Part shown: positions 1 to 11,389 of the stretch, piece by piece | How the letters are laid out: each line of letters opens with the position of its first letter | Numbering within the stretch: the stretch's first letter is position 1 | Assembly: GCA_950022655.1 (NCBI GenBank) | Contig: OX465584.1 | Span: 26,323,469-26,387,468, forward strand | DNA length: 64,000 bases | Direction of reading: 5' to 3' | From: Alentia gelatinosa | Lineage: Eukaryota > Annelida > Polychaeta > Phyllodocida > Polynoidae | Program-made: the position numbers and the translations under genes | Notes under the pieces: model-generated | Told to the model about the DNA's origin: nothing | Database searches by the model: none | The model's input: only the letters and a program-made list of their open reading frames with translations

Positions 1-197
1 ACTTAAGTTGGATTTACATGGCTGTACTCTGATTGGCTACATGTGGCATCCTAAAGAAATAATATAAATGGATATAGATCTCAAACCACCTTATGTTTGA
101 TATATTCTTAAACAGGGTAGGTATTTGAGTAAATAGCATTGACAGTTACCTGGGTTACAGAATATAAGAATCTTATGTGAATCTAATCAACACCTGG

Positions 198-429
198 GAG
201 CTGTTTCAAAAGTCGAGTGAGGTCTCGCCAGCGGCACGTCACCTTTTGTAAGCGAGAGGCCGGCAACAGCGAGCGGCACCTCAAATCAAAGCGGCAGTAA
301 AACTACTACCAATATCCCATAGAGAGCGGCACCTCCACCTCGACAGCGACGCCTCAAGTTCCATTGTTGGCCTCTCGCATTGGCGATGAGTACTCTCGTT
401 TAGCACCCTCCTGACTTTTGAAACAGCTC
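198..429. mobile_element. MITE-like element with 17-bp terminal inverted repeats
   Basis: The left end GAGCTGTTTCAAAAGTC (198-214) is the exact reverse complement of the right end (413-429). The interior is CG-rich compared with its flanks and carries repeated GCGAGAGGCC and AGCGGCACCTC type words. There is no coding capacity, so this is a non-autonomous DNA element. A second sequence with the same tip, GGGAGCTGTTTCA, begins near 46537. Confidence 0.75.
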
Positions 430-1322
430 TCTGAACTTGGCAATTCTAATACTAGTTAGGAGTGACAGTAAGTGAGTGGTATTGGGTAGCATAAACTGAC
501 ATCATTTATGTGCAATCTATATGTTGACAATATACCATTTTACATGAAAAGGTAGTTTAAGGTACATGCCAATTCCAGATTGGGTGTATGCTGACAATGC
601 ACATGTTGTTTGATGCTTGAACTTGAATTATGACAGTGCTTCACTTCTCTGAACACTTTTTTCTTTGCACATGGTTTGAAGCTGTAGTTCTACAGTATCT
701 GACAGTTCAGCAGTAAATATCTTGTAAAAATAAATAATATTACCATATCAACACCAACAAATATTCATGCAAATACAAGCACATAAAATATATCTAATAC
801 ACATTATGTTACTAAGTTTGTTATATTGCCACTGCAACAAGTGTCACTGGCAATAAAAATGGTCAGTGACCTTGGGCAGTCATGAAATGTAAACAACACA
901 CTCAGCTGACAGTCAGCTTGATAAGTAAGCCTTAGGGGCTGTTACACATACCCTATGATTATCACTACTAAAGCACTTTTATAGCACACCTCAAACCGAT
1001 TGTTGGCCGGTCCTCTATGATCGTAGGTCTATAGGACACTGACGACCCCTCCATGTGGTTGACCCAGAAAAATGTCTTTTGGGTCAACCACACAGAGGGC
1101 CCAACCTTCATGATTTAGAAGAAATCTGAAACATGTAAACCATATATCATGCCAACCTGTCACAATTCCATTGATATCTTGATGACTATGACATGAAAAA
1201 AGACCCGGCGCCTTATAGTCGGACAAGTGTGATCTGAGGCTGTAACATTTTTCACTCATGCATCTTCAGATACTCATAACATGTGGCATTCACTCACGAT
1301 ACCCCTCTTGTATATTTTTCAG
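430..1322. other. non-coding stretch, probably intron of the GPCR gene
   Basis: I see no recognisable exon here. If the 1323 splice acceptor is real, this is the 3' part of an intron. The only structure seen is an inverted repeat near 1046-1100. Confidence 0.5.
1046..1100. repeat. short inverted repeat (hairpin)
   Basis: TGTGGTTGACCCA at 1054-1066 pairs with TGGGTCAACCACA at 1080-1092 around a loop of 13 bases. The pairing continues imperfectly outward (CCCTCC / GAGGG). Confidence 0.7.
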
Positions 1323-1532
1323 AGGTTTCCCTCGTCCTCCCTCCAAATCATCACACGGAGCTTGGCAATTTTCAAGAAGGCAAACTCATTTATCAACCCT
1401 GCGGTCTACGCCTGGAAAAACCAAGAATTCCGTCAAGCCTTCCTCAAAATCCTACATTTGAAAAAAGAGGTCTGGAGGAATTCCACTGAGGAGGAAACTC
1501 GATTCCAAACTGTTCAAGGGCTCTACTTATAG
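1323..1532 (+). CDS. terminal exon of a class A (rhodopsin-like) GPCR
   Basis: The exon encodes about 69 residues and a TAG stop. It starts after a good acceptor (pyrimidine-rich tract ending TTTTTCAG, 1321-1322) at a codon boundary. Visible are the end of TM7 with ANSFINPAVYAW, which contains the NPxVY motif (NPAVY), then amphipathic helix 8 (KNQEFRQAFLKIL) and a short charged cytoplasmic tail ending in QGLYL. NPxxY followed by FRxxF is diagnostic of rhodopsin-family receptors and acts in activation and G-protein coupling at the plasma membrane. The FRQAFLKI wording resembles adenosine and biogenic-amine receptors, but one exon does not settle the subfamily. TM1-TM6 are not visible in bases 1-1300, so the gene is partial here. 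No palmitoylation cysteine is seen in the tail. Class A GPCR is fairly sure; the ligand is unknown. Confidence 0.72.
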   Translation, partial: RFPSSSLQIITRSLAIFKKANSFINPAVYAWKNQEFRQAFLKILHLKKEVWRNSTEEETRFQTVQGLYL

Positions 1533-2332
1533 TTTCGGGTGATAATGCTATTTATCGCGCGGTCGACTCACCATTTTCTATTTTTTGAAAATTATTTTAT
1601 TATCCTGGATTAGATATAAAGGCAGTATATATACCTGTTTACAATCTTCGCCCGGCATGTACAGTACCTTGTGTTAGCATAATAATGATTTTACATAACG
1701 TGCCCCTAGCAGACTCCCTAACTGAGCCTAGTGCTAAATAACGATAATATATACAAAGTAGTAATTTCATAGCTACAAAGAAATTATGGTAAAAATCTTG
1801 TTTGCATAAGTGTATGCCAATAAGTATATTCTATCATAGTATTTATTCAGTTTGATAGGTTGTTGACTAAGCTGTACAGTATAGTTTGGCATAATAAGAT
1901 GTATACACTTATGCCTTTATCCGTTGAGGTGGCATACTTGTTTGAATTAGAGAGAAAAATAGATAAATTTCATTTTATAAATGTAGTTCACTGTAAATAA
2001 TTTCCCGTGAATTTTACGGTCTTCCCTGGCAACTGGAGTGTCAGGGAAATACCGTAACTTTTACAGGTGACCGTAATATTTTCTGACCGTATTCCTAACA
2101 GTAATAAAAGGTATTTTAACTAATATCTTAATACAGTGATTGGCTTATCAATATCGATCAATGTTATTGCAACATCAACATTTTCTTTTTCAACTCTGAA
2201 GTTGTCAGTGCAGACTATATCAGATGAGTAGTGATAAGAACTTTAACGAGGTTCCATTTTATTTGATAGGATAAAGTCAATTCGACTTTTGTTTAGAAAT
2301 ATCCCATGAAAGTAGATTTTAATGTAATATTG
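1533..2332. other. 3' flank of the GPCR exon, no gene seen
   Basis: AT-rich sequence. A small inverted repeat (TTACGGTCTTCCCTG .. CAGGGAAATACCGTAA, about 2014-2060) is present. An AATAAA at 2103-2108 could serve the GPCR transcript, but I cannot confirm this. Confidence 0.5.
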
Positions 2333-3830
2333 TCATTTAAATTGGAGAACTAATATGTTTAAAATGGTAGACCCTTTACAGAAGATAAATGAATATCTAT
2401 TACATATTTTCATAAAGTTTTCATCTGGATTTTCGTCTCTACTTAGATCCTTTGCTGATGCTAGAATTATTCTAAGTGTATCTAATGTATCCCCATTTAT
2501 CCTACCCCTAATAAAAAAACTCCCTAGGCTTAACATGGGATTTGTTTATTTCACGGGTGTGACATAAAGTGTTGTTTAGGCCACTACTTTCTGATACTGA
2601 AACAATATGGAAACGGGGTAGGATAAAATCTAGACGCCACTCGTTTGAGTTTGAGCTTGATCGTGTCATACTTCTCTTAAAGGCAGTATTTAGGTTTTAA
2701 AAGGGTGATGACTTGTTAGCTTGTCAGATATTGTCTTATTTTTGGCAAATAGGTAGATTTTATAGGATAACTTTCTGATTGATTCTTTTGTGGGTAGTTC
2801 GTAGGTGGGTTTTTCATCTAGTTTTATCCCAAGATAGTTAAAGTGTGCTATATAATCGATGCTATTACCGTCTAGTATTAGTTTCTGTGGTTTGTTGGTT
2901 TCTGAGAATTTTCTTTGCAGTATAGCTCATTGATTTAGTTTTAGTAGTGTTAATTTGAAGTTGGTTTTTCCCTGCCCATGTTCCTAGTCTATGCAGATCC
3001 CCATGGACTTGATTTCTAGCTGTTTCAGTGTTGGTGGAAAAGATGATGGTGTCATCTGCACAGAGATTCGTTTTGGTTATATGAAGTGCGTCGCACAGAT
3101 CGCTGATATAGATTAGGAACAGAAGGGGGCCAAAAATCGAGCCCTATGGAATACCACAGGACACAATTCTCGGGTCAGAAAGGTTATTGTTAACTCTGGT
3201 AATGTGAGATCTTTGTCGTTTGATACCGTACCAAAGCACTTAGATATTTTAATGAATGTCTCTATGGTGGATTGGTGGTTGCTTAGGCCCGTGAAAATTT
3301 GATCTGTGAATAGTGATACGGTTGTGATAGTAGAATGTCCTCCTACGGAATCCGGCATGATTGTTGTTCATTAGGTTGTTTTTGTCTAGGTGATTTGAGA
3401 TTTGAGCATGTACTAATTTTTCAATTGGCTTTCCGGGCAAGGGTAGTAGCGATACTGGTCTGAAGGTAAATCAATACATGATCACTGGTAATCTGCGAAC
3501 CTACTACAGAATGGAGTATTTTATTTGAGTTTGTAATGATTAGATTGATAATAGATTGTTGTACCTTGTGGGTTTAGGAATGATTTGTTCAAAACTGCAT
3601 ACGTTTTCCAGATTTTTTATTAGCTTGAAATCCTGTGAGTTTTTTTCCCCGTTATAGTTTATATCAAAATTGGCCATGATGAATGTTTCTGTTTTGTGAT
3701 TTGATTGTATAGTGGTACATGTAGTTATGTTGATGAGTTCCTGGGTAAATATCACTGTGGTTGCTCCCTTGGTTTACAAATAGATCCTATCGTAATAGCA
3801 ATATCTAACGCTGCAAAAACCAACCTACCC
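2333..3830 (-). mobile_element. decayed LINE (CR1/L2-like) with endonuclease and RT remnants
   Basis: Read on the minus strand from high to low coordinates. An endonuclease fragment (3540-3755) has FIMANFDINYNG where active elements have a GDFN motif. An RT fragment (3249-3440) contains PGKPIEKLVHAQ and NHAGFRR, typical of RT region 1. Further RT sequence near 3040-3200 in another frame includes GPLLFLIYISDL and the catalytic block as CADDT. A C-terminal piece (about 2333-2480) reads NRYSFIFCKGSTI. Frameshifts and stops break all parts, so it is dead. The family follows from general RT wording only. A MITE at 2495-2629 is inserted in its 3' part. Confidence 0.75.
2495..2629. mobile_element. 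MITE, ATTTATCCTACCCC subfamily
   Basis: The left end ATTTATCCTACCCC (2495-2508) mirrors the right end GGGGTAGGATAAAAT (2615-2629). After the left end come CTAATAAAAAAAC and then TAGGCTTAACATGGGA. The same order occurs at 52127-52346 and, with a variant terminus, at 17735 and 27781. The element sits inside a decayed minus-strand LINE, so it inserted after that LINE. Confidence 0.75.
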
Positions 3831-3929
3831 AATTCTAGCCACACCAACGACCACAATGCGCACACACACCACCTGGCGGGTGCCGGCAGTGTGGCATTGA
3901 ACATGCAGCAGATATGCTGCTTCTGTCTG

Positions 3930-4320
3930 GTGGATGTTGGCCGCACTAACATGCAAACCAAGTTCCCTATTCATTCGATAGGGGTGGGTCAAACGCACCT
4001 CCATAGACTACGCAGCTCAGGTGGCACAAAAGCTGGATATAAAGCAAAGCAGTGTGATGCCATGCCTGGATTTGTTTGGGAATAGCGCAGCTCATCAATT
4101 TTTCACTGAATTCTACAACGAACCAAACAGTGAAGATAAATAAAGATAAGCTGTGTCGGTGGGACAGTGAAGAATTAATGACACATTGCCTGAAGAAGTC
4201 TACTGAATGTAACACGAAACGTTGCAAAGATTTAATTTCAAGTTCCCCCCTATCTCGATGTATAATTACCCCCAATAAATTCATTTTTAATCATATCAGC
4301 TTGTCTGGTTTTCTGTGGAT
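3930..4320 (+). repeat. interspersed repeat, possible Penelope-like element 3' region
   Basis: Bases 3930-4150 match 22557-22760 (shared AGTTCC-TATTCATTC, AAAGCAGTGTG and GGTAAATAAAGATAAGC-like words). Bases 4214-4320 match 19371-19485 (ACGAAACGTTGCAA, CGATGTA, ACCCCCAATAAATT, TCTGGTTTTCTGTGGAT). The CTGAAGA..GAAAC arrangement at 4190-4220 resembles the core of hammerhead ribozymes found in Penelope-like elements. No coding sequence is seen inside. The class assignment is inference. Confidence 0.55.
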
Positions 4321-4369
4321 ATTATCATCACGACTACATTATTTAACGTTATGAGCTGTTCTACTGAAC

Positions 4370-5935
4370 AGATCATCACTGCCGATGTGCAATTACCTAA
4401 GGATGGAGACTTGACGAGACTGGCTAGTTGGCGCCCGATTTCGGTGCTACCAATGTTCTCAAAAATCATCGAAAAGGCAATACATAGACAACTGGTACCA
4501 GAGCTTCTGAGTAGAGATTTTATCATAAAAGAACAGTTGTTCGACCGGACATGCGATTTTCAAGTTAGCGACATATGTCTATAATGCCAGAAATAATGGG
4601 AGTACACATTATTACTATATATTGATCTAAGAAAGGCATTCTACTGTGTCAACCATGCGAAACTACTAAACAAGATGAGAAACGATAATCTACTGGACGA
4701 TGGCTTTAAGGAATTACTGAAATCATATTTAATGGATAGGACACAACGAGTAAAAGTCCAAGGGAATCTGTCTAATGAAGCAAATATAACATGTGGAGTC
4801 CCACAGGGCTCAGTTCTGGGCCCTGTGGTCTTTGTATATTACATTAATGGCCTCAAACATGAACTAAATGGATATGATTTTGAATTATATGCTGATGACC
4901 TTGTGGTAATGATCTGAATGGAGTCGATCCAGGGGAATTACTAAACAAAATGAGATATATGTTCGGTAAATTAATAAAATGGAGTAGGTCAATGAGTCTA
5001 ACAATAAATATTAGCAAATCTAAACTGATGTGGTGTACCTCAACGAATAAAATGGGAAATGTGAAAAACCTAAATCTAGATTATGAAGGAGTAAAATTAG
5101 AAACGGTGCAGAAATTTAAATATCTTGGAGTTGTAATAGATTCAGGGTTTACTTTTGAAGAAAAAGCAGTCAAGACAGTAATGTCAATTGAGAATAAAAT
5201 CTTCAGATTAAGGAAACTATTGAAGCGAGTCTAAGAATTGTGAAACAGATTATTCTACAGGAGATCGAATATTGTGATTTTTTACATGAAAGTATGCCTA
5301 AAAATATATACAAAGATTTCAGGTACTAATAGATAAATCATTACGTATAGCATACAATGTAAAAGATGTATGAGAGTTGACAGTCGATGAACTACTACAA
5401 AAATCTAAATTACATATTCATTGGTGGGCTTACAAAAATGATGGGGCAGTACAAGAGGATCTTAGAATAACAAGGGGTAACACCAAAATACGTATTAAAG
5501 TGGATAGACCAAAAATAGAAATCTATAGGAGGAGTCCTCTATATAGAGGTATTAAGGAATGGGATAAACTAAAAAAGGAATATCAATTTATTACTAATAA
5601 GGAGAGTTTTAAGATGGATATGAAGGAATTTCTTATAAAAGAGTAGAGGTAAATGGGTAAAATGCAAAACTGTAATGTGATGAGAAGTATCGCAACCACT
5701 TAGTTAAGTAATGACAAAACTAGATATAATTTAATGTCTTTACTGGTCCGTTTTTCCAGGTTTATCTTCGGGGTCTGTGATGTCCTGTTGTGTATGTGTT
5801 TGTGGTAATGTATGCAGATAATATTGTACCTTGTTTGCTAGTTTAAAACAAACAAATGTGTTGTCATGTTTTGTATTGTTATTACTTTAGTAAAGTATGA
5901 CATTAAGTCTAAGAATGAATAAATAAATAAATAAG
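4370..5935 (+). mobile_element. LINE, 5'-truncated and broken reverse transcriptase
   Basis: Plus-strand RT in several interrupted pieces. At 4380-4560 it has ASWRPISVLPMFSKIIEKAI (RT region 1). At 4675-4917 it has CGVPQGSVLGP and the catalytic ELYADDLVV. At 4950-5234 it has TINISKSKLMW and KFKYLGVVIDS (thumb and later domains). At 5377-5646 is a C-terminal region ending YRGIKEWDKLKKE..KEFLIKE and a stop. Stops and frameshifts separate the pieces, so it is inactive. A 3' UTR of about 270 bp ends in an AATA-repeat tail near 5935, as in CR1/L2-type LINEs. The endonuclease domain is missing. The copy at 40876-42130 has the same architecture and a related C-terminus. Confidence 0.85.
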
Positions 5936-6287
5936 AAGGTTAGGTCGAGCAACCGAAAACAGGAAACCAAAAAGTTCGATTAAAAAAGCTGATGATAAAA
6001 CATAATGGTCGTGCGACCATATAGCCTCATAATGATAGCCCAGAGAATGTAAAATTACTGCTGATGAATATGTAAGTATCTGTTGAATAAGGATAGAATA
6101 GATAAATGTTGATGACATTAGATCAACACAAGAAACGTAATGGATATATATAATGACAACAACAACTGATGGACTGTTGATGGACAACTAAATATAATAA
6201 GGAAAACCTGATGACTGACTGTATCTGAAAAGCATCGCGTGCGCGATGACACTACTTGTCAATAAAACTTAAAAAAAAAAAAGATTT
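5936..6287. other. non-coding, ends in AATAAA plus poly-A
   Basis: No gene. AATAAA (about 6261) is followed by a run of 12 A, so this may be the 3' end of an old retroposed copy. The perfect palindrome CATCGCGTGCGCGATG lies at about 6233-6248. Confidence 0.4.
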
Positions 6288-6362
6288 GGGCCGACAATTG
6301 CTGCCGACGACCAAAATGCTATCGCCCGGGGCTAGCCCGTTTGGTGGAATACCTGCTTTACT
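6288..6362 (+). repeat. solo end of TTCCACC/GGTGGAA element
   Basis: GCCGACAATTGCTGCC..GGGGCTAGCCCGTTTGGTGGAATACCTGCTTTA resembles the reverse complement of the left end of the complete element at 38613-39186. No matching opposite end was found, so this is a solo terminus. Confidence 0.55.
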
Positions 6363-6779
6363 TTGAACCAGATGCATTCACTGTTTTTGGTACTTCAATT
6401 ATACATGTATCTTTATGTCGTCAGTTGAGATAGACAGGTTGCTTTTCATGAATACATCAACCCCTCTCCCAATTTTCATTTGACCGTTTTTTTCATCTAT
6501 CCCAGTTCTGTCATGTTGATACAATAGTACCGCGTGATATCTATGAAATTAGTAGGACATTTAAAGGCATATCCTACAATTCACAGTGGCGCCACCTGGT
6601 GATTTTTAAATATTGTCAATTATCTGTCAAAATTGGTTCCTTAGGATTCATTCTAATGCCAATTGAGTAAATCTAACGTTTTGTTTCAATTTGTCTAATC
6701 CTAATATGTAAAATAGGCCAATTCCATTTTTGCTGTCCTTTGGAGCGTTTTGCGTTTTATTTCATGAAGTACATTTTTT

Positions 6780-7345
6780 AGAAGTGGTTTAGTTTTCCAC
6801 AACTTCCGCACTCCTTTTCAAATGCTGGACAGTCCTTTGTGGCTTTGCCATGTTTGCTGCTGCAACGACCATATTACCTTGTCTGTGATCAGGTTGTAGT
6901 TTTTTGCCAGTAGTTATCAACACAATTTACTTCCGCGATCGCCATTGCTCTTGTCATCTCCATTGCTCATCTCTATTGCTCTGCCTTTGTCCAGGATCTG
7001 CTGTTGCGTATACCGCTTCTCCAGTGCATGGGCACATAGATTCTCTAAGGATCCATGCCAGATGATCTGCGTTTTTATTTCCCTGTCCATGTCATGGAAG
7101 TTACAGAACCTTGCTAATTGTTTTAGTGCTGTCACATAGTCATCTATTGTTTCACCCTCTTTTTGAAGTCGGTCATGGAATTCAATGAGCTGATGGTCAT
7201 TATTTTTCTGTGGAGTGAAGTATGTTTGCAGTGCCTCCCTGAAAACTGAATAGACATGGCTTTTCGAAGCCACAGATTGTAAAAATATAAGCCTGTCTAT
7301 TTCTCGACCTACAGAAGACCTTCGACTGTGTGAACCTGTGTTCAA
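6780..7345 (-). mobile_element. gag fragment of an LTR retrotransposon (gypsy-like)
   Basis: The minus-strand ORF at 6917-7345 (142 residues) reads like a retrotransposon gag core: YFTPQKNNDHQLIEFHDRLQ, then GETIDDYVTALKQLARFCNF, then EIKTQIIWHG. Continuing downstream (about 6790-6900) in another frame is a cysteine-rich stretch CGRCSSKHGKATKDCPAFEK followed by CGSCGKLNHF, which is a degenerate pair of CCHC zinc knuckles. Gag proteins of this type package the element RNA. No protease, RT, integrase or LTR is seen next to it, so it is a fragment. Confidence 0.75.
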
Positions 7346-8040
7346 CTATTTGTAGAATGCTACGCTATTAAATATTTTGGAAAGTATAATGGAAGTGAAG
7401 TGAAGTGACTTTTAAGGAAGATAGTATACCACTAAGCAAAAAGAAAATCAAATTCATACTTCCTGTTTGGCATAAGATTGAAGCTGGAACAAATTATGAC
7501 AGACAAGGAGTACATTGATGTATAGGGGAAGGAAGTAATGGTGGCGGCATCTATTAGATAATAGGATAGGATTCTTAGTTTAATAGATACTTTTAGATTA
7601 TATCTCAACATCAGAGTCTGTTAACACAAAATTTAAAAAAGGCCTACCAACTTGACACACCAATACACAACGGAATTGTAATGCGTATTATATCACGATA
7701 TTAACGGAGTTAAATGTATATAAATCAATTTCCAATTATACTCAAAATAATATTCACTCCGTTCCTAATGTGTTTTACTCACGTCACATGCTTTAACTCC
7801 ATTTACCAGGATACACGGGCTGCGCCTTCGGTCATTATGCTTCTTCTCCAATGCGTCACCAGGCATGTTTTTAGTCTTACTTCGATGTTTATCTCATATT
7901 AGTTGCCCTGTATCTTTCGATCTATAGGCTGGGGTGAGTCGCATTGCCTTTAATCTAACTAGGACCAAATATAATTTCCATTTATAATGAAAGAGAAGGA
8001 GTTTTTACAGAATTTGATAGTCTGGTGATCAACGTCATCT
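7346..8040. other. no gene recognised
   Basis: AT-rich sequence without convincing exons or inverted repeats. Confidence 0.5.
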
Positions 8041-8092
8041 GGAGGGTAAAACCCGCCTCCAGAACGCCTGTTTGGTGAAATACCCGCTTTAA
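8041..8092 (+). repeat. solo end of TTCCACC/GGTGGAA element
   Basis: GGAGGGTAAAACCCGCCTCC, then CGCCTGTTTGGTGAAATACC, closely matches the right end of the element at 38613-39186 (39136-39186). Confidence 0.6.
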
Positions 8093-8331
8093 AGTATGAA
8101 ATGATCGATTTCAGACCCTATCTATAATCAAAGTTCACAACACTTGCAGGTCAGAATTATCCCTATATATGTTCTAATTGTTTTGAATTTCCATAAATTA
8201 TTTTACATGTTTTCCCGGCTCTATATCTCGCCGATGCACATCGATAGGCTATGACAATCGACACGTGTTCAATTGTCGTAGGCGCTCTAAGATACAGGTT
8301 TTTTTATCGGGGGCAGTATTTGTGCATATCA

Positions 8332-8518
8332 GTGTTTATTATCCACCTAATACAAGGTGTCCATAGAAAACACATAGGGCGTTTGTATGGACATACCCGG
8401 CGCATACGGATATGTTGTATGCGCATACAGAAAATTAGTGCGTATGGAAAAATAGTGCATAGCTAAAACGAACTGATATTGACATGCCACTTGTCCAGAA
8501 AAGGTGGATAATAAATAC
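8332..8518. mobile_element. small inverted-repeat element
   Basis: GTGTTTATTATCCACCT (8332-8348) is nearly the reverse complement of AGGTGGATAATAAATAC (8502-8518). The interior has several GCATACG and GTATGGACATA words. Non-coding. Confidence 0.55.
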
Positions 8519-8524
8519 AATCTA

Positions 8525-8652
8525 GACTGGTTTCAGATACAAGCGGTTGTATGCTCCTCGGAGTTGACTCTCCGAAATATCCTCGCATACGCTCGGATAT
8601 TACTACGCATCAACTCCTCGGAGCATACGGCCGCTTGTATCTGAAACCAGTC
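8525..8652. repeat. long CpG-rich hairpin
   Basis: GACTGGTTTCAGATACAAGC at the left edge is mirrored at the right edge. The arms contain GTATGCTCCTCGGAGTTGA and its complement around a central CTCGCATACGCTCGGA. Total 128 bp with little unpaired sequence. The layout is the same as the hairpin at 59793-59908. Confidence 0.8.
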
Positions 8653-8984
8653 AATATTGTGTATGTATCGGTAGTTTGTATCGGTAGGTCATTGTAGAAA
8701 CCTGACTAACTACCCCGATATCAGCTACGATTCCCCAATATTCTGGATTTTGTATCGGCAAGTCAATATCAGTGTGTATTGGGAGCCTGTGGACATCCCC
8801 TCTTGGAAAGGCATATCGGGAAAGATGATAACACACTGGCTACAATATGTGCTTTTCTATTTTTGGCAACATAAACATAATTAATTGCGTTTTACTAACA
8901 ATCCTTAGTAAATAATATGAATATAGGCATGCAACATGGAGACACAATCTTTAATGTAATGACATTCAACAGTGTGTCTACTTT

Positions 8985-10259
8985 ATGTTTAAGAACATTT
9001 AACGGATTAATTTTACGGGTTATATATCAACGATCTTATCAAATATATGGAAGGTATAAGTATATAAGACTATACGCTGATGACACAGCTATTTATGTGA
9101 CAGGACGAGATAACGAATCAATTCAGAATAAGTTACAAATTGCGTTGTATTATTTCGAAAATTGGTGTACTCCAAACAAATTGTCTATCAATGCAAGTAA
9201 AACTAAATTTATGTGCTTTGGTAGTGTATTTAATGTAAAGAAAATAGGACATATAACACTTGAACTCAATAATACCCCACTACAAAATGTTATTTCGTAT
9301 AAGTACCTTGGTGTATTTCTTGATCAAAATCTCACCTTCAAATACCATATTTTAGATACTATAAAGAAGATTGCAAACAAAACCTACCAGTTATCAAAGA
9401 TGAGATCCTATATGGATAAGGATACAGCTCTCAGAGTATATAAGACATACATAATTCCATATTTTGATTATGCTGATGTACTTTATTTTAGTGGTAAAAA
9501 AACATTACTTGACAAGTTGCAAAAAAAGCAAAACTATTGCCTAAGACTGTGCTTGTATAAAAACTACCGGACTAGTATAAATCAACTACATAACGAAGCA
9601 ATGGTACCTGTATTACACCAGAGGCGTAGATGTCACCTAAGAAATTCGATGTGATGAGTATATAGATGTTGGTATAAGGAATACCAGACTGTATGAGGCA
9701 CCAGTTGTAAGGTTATATCAACCAAATTGTCAAACCTACATGAAAAGCGTAGAATATATAGGCGGTATAGAATGGAATAACCTAAAGCCAGTAGTTAGAA
9801 ATACCCCAGACATAAAAACCTTCAAAAAACTCTCGAAAACAATCATGGAAGAGAGTATACCCAATTTCTAATCAGCTAGTAACCGACCTTACTGCCCCTT
9901 TTTTGACTGTTATCGCTTTACCTTCTTTTTTATGATTTGGTTGAATTGATGTACATAGGAATACGATATTGATGTTATTTCTCTGCTCAACAATAACTTT
10001 TGAACAAGTGTATAACTGACCCCACACGATGTGTAGTACTAGGTGATGAAATCGTAACCTCTCTGAAATTAGTGATGGAGTAAATTAGCCTCTACTATTG
10101 GATGACTGATGGCTCCTGATTAAAACCAGGAAAAGGATATAAAGTCCATGCTGACAGGTAGCCACTTTATTGGTTTATCTAGTATATATGTAAACATTAA
10201 AAACGTAACCTGTAAAGAAATCTTGATGCCAATAAAGAAATCTGAAAAAAAAAAAAAAA
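8985..10259 (+). mobile_element. LINE, 5'-truncated, with poly-A tail
   Basis: The RT starts mid-domain with YINDLIKYMEG in a shifted frame. A long in-frame stretch to 9654 follows, with RLYADDTAIYV (catalytic YADD), KLSINASKTKFMCFG and YKYLGVFLDQNLTF. The C-terminal part continues in another frame to a stop near 9871 (GGIEWNNLKPVV, TFKKLSKTIME). A 3' UTR of about 390 bp ends with AATAAAGAAATCTG and a run of A near 10259. The upstream endonuclease and the first half of RT are missing, and there is at least one frameshift, so it is a dead-on-arrival copy. It is the least decayed RT in the window. Confidence 0.87.
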
Positions 10260-11043
10260 CCTATTTTTACTTTAGCATCTAAATGGACATAGGCATGTAT
10301 AGGCATACATATTATACAAAGCAAGCAACCTACCTAAGCAGTGGAGACTGATATAAATGAACTCTACCAAAACTACAGGCACTTATTGGTACCAAATAGT
10401 ACCTAGATTCTGTAATATAATATCATTATTGTCAGGCTCTACCAATGAGACCTGGCTGTTATTTGTCCGGACTTGATGTAGTGAGGTGTATTTTACTGTT
10501 GTCCGTAGTTAGAAGATTTTCCCAAGGTTTTAACATTACTGAAATAAAGAGGGAACATTATATTAAACAAACACATACCTCGGAAAAATCATCCATCTGC
10601 CTTCACTATTTTTTTTATCTTTAAATAACAGTTTATTCAATTCTGGCCAAACAAAGTACACTCCTTCTATTGAATGTTCAAGTATGGTCTACACTTGTTT
10701 CGGTACACTTTAGTTATTTACAGATCGAATAAGTTCAATGGGTAAAAATAGAAATGAAAAAGAGGAGAAAGTGTCACTATATGTACCAATCATCGAGTTT
10801 ATCAATCAGCCAATTGGATCTCGTGCAGATAAAACAAATACTCTTTTTATACTTGAACATGGATTCTAACGGCCTAATTATCACTTAACTCCATTCCTAA
10901 ACTTCTTTGGTTTCAGAAAAGTATACGTACGATGGCAACATGTTCCACAGCTGCAATCCACGATAATGAGGGGACTTTTAATACTAACCTCAGCTTTTGA
11001 TCCCTCTTGGAACCAATTACCGTTTTTAACATTTCTTGATCCT
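10260..11043. other. no gene recognised
   Basis: AT-rich sequence between a LINE tail and a microsatellite. Confidence 0.5.
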
Positions 11044-11263
11044 TAGGTAGATAGGTAGGTAGGTAGGTAGGTAGGTAGGTAGGTAGGTAGGTAGGTAGGT
11101 AGGTAGGTAGGTAGGTAGGTAGGTCAGTCGGTTGGTCGGTCGGTAGGTATGTTGGTAGGTATGTTGGTAGGTTGATAGGTCGGTCGGTAGGTAGATAGGT
11201 AGGTCAGTAGGTCAATCGGTATGTAGGTAGTTAGGTACATGGGTAGGTAGGTAGGTACTTTGA
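11044..11263. repeat. TAGG microsatellite
   Basis: About 20 uninterrupted TAGG units (11044-11124), followed by 140 bp of degenerate units (GTCGGTTGG, GTATGTTGG). Confidence 0.95.
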
Positions 11264-11389
11264 AATTCAGAAGGCATGAAATATCCATGTTTTAGTAGGT
11301 TTCAAGTTAAAAAAAATTGAATACTATTGTTTCTTTGAGGAACTATATAATTTTTCATAAATATATATCTGGCACTGAGAGGTAATTCA

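Noticed and set aside
11044..11263. TAGG tract considered as telomere-like or regulatory array
   Set aside because: A plain tetranucleotide microsatellite that decays gradually at its right side.
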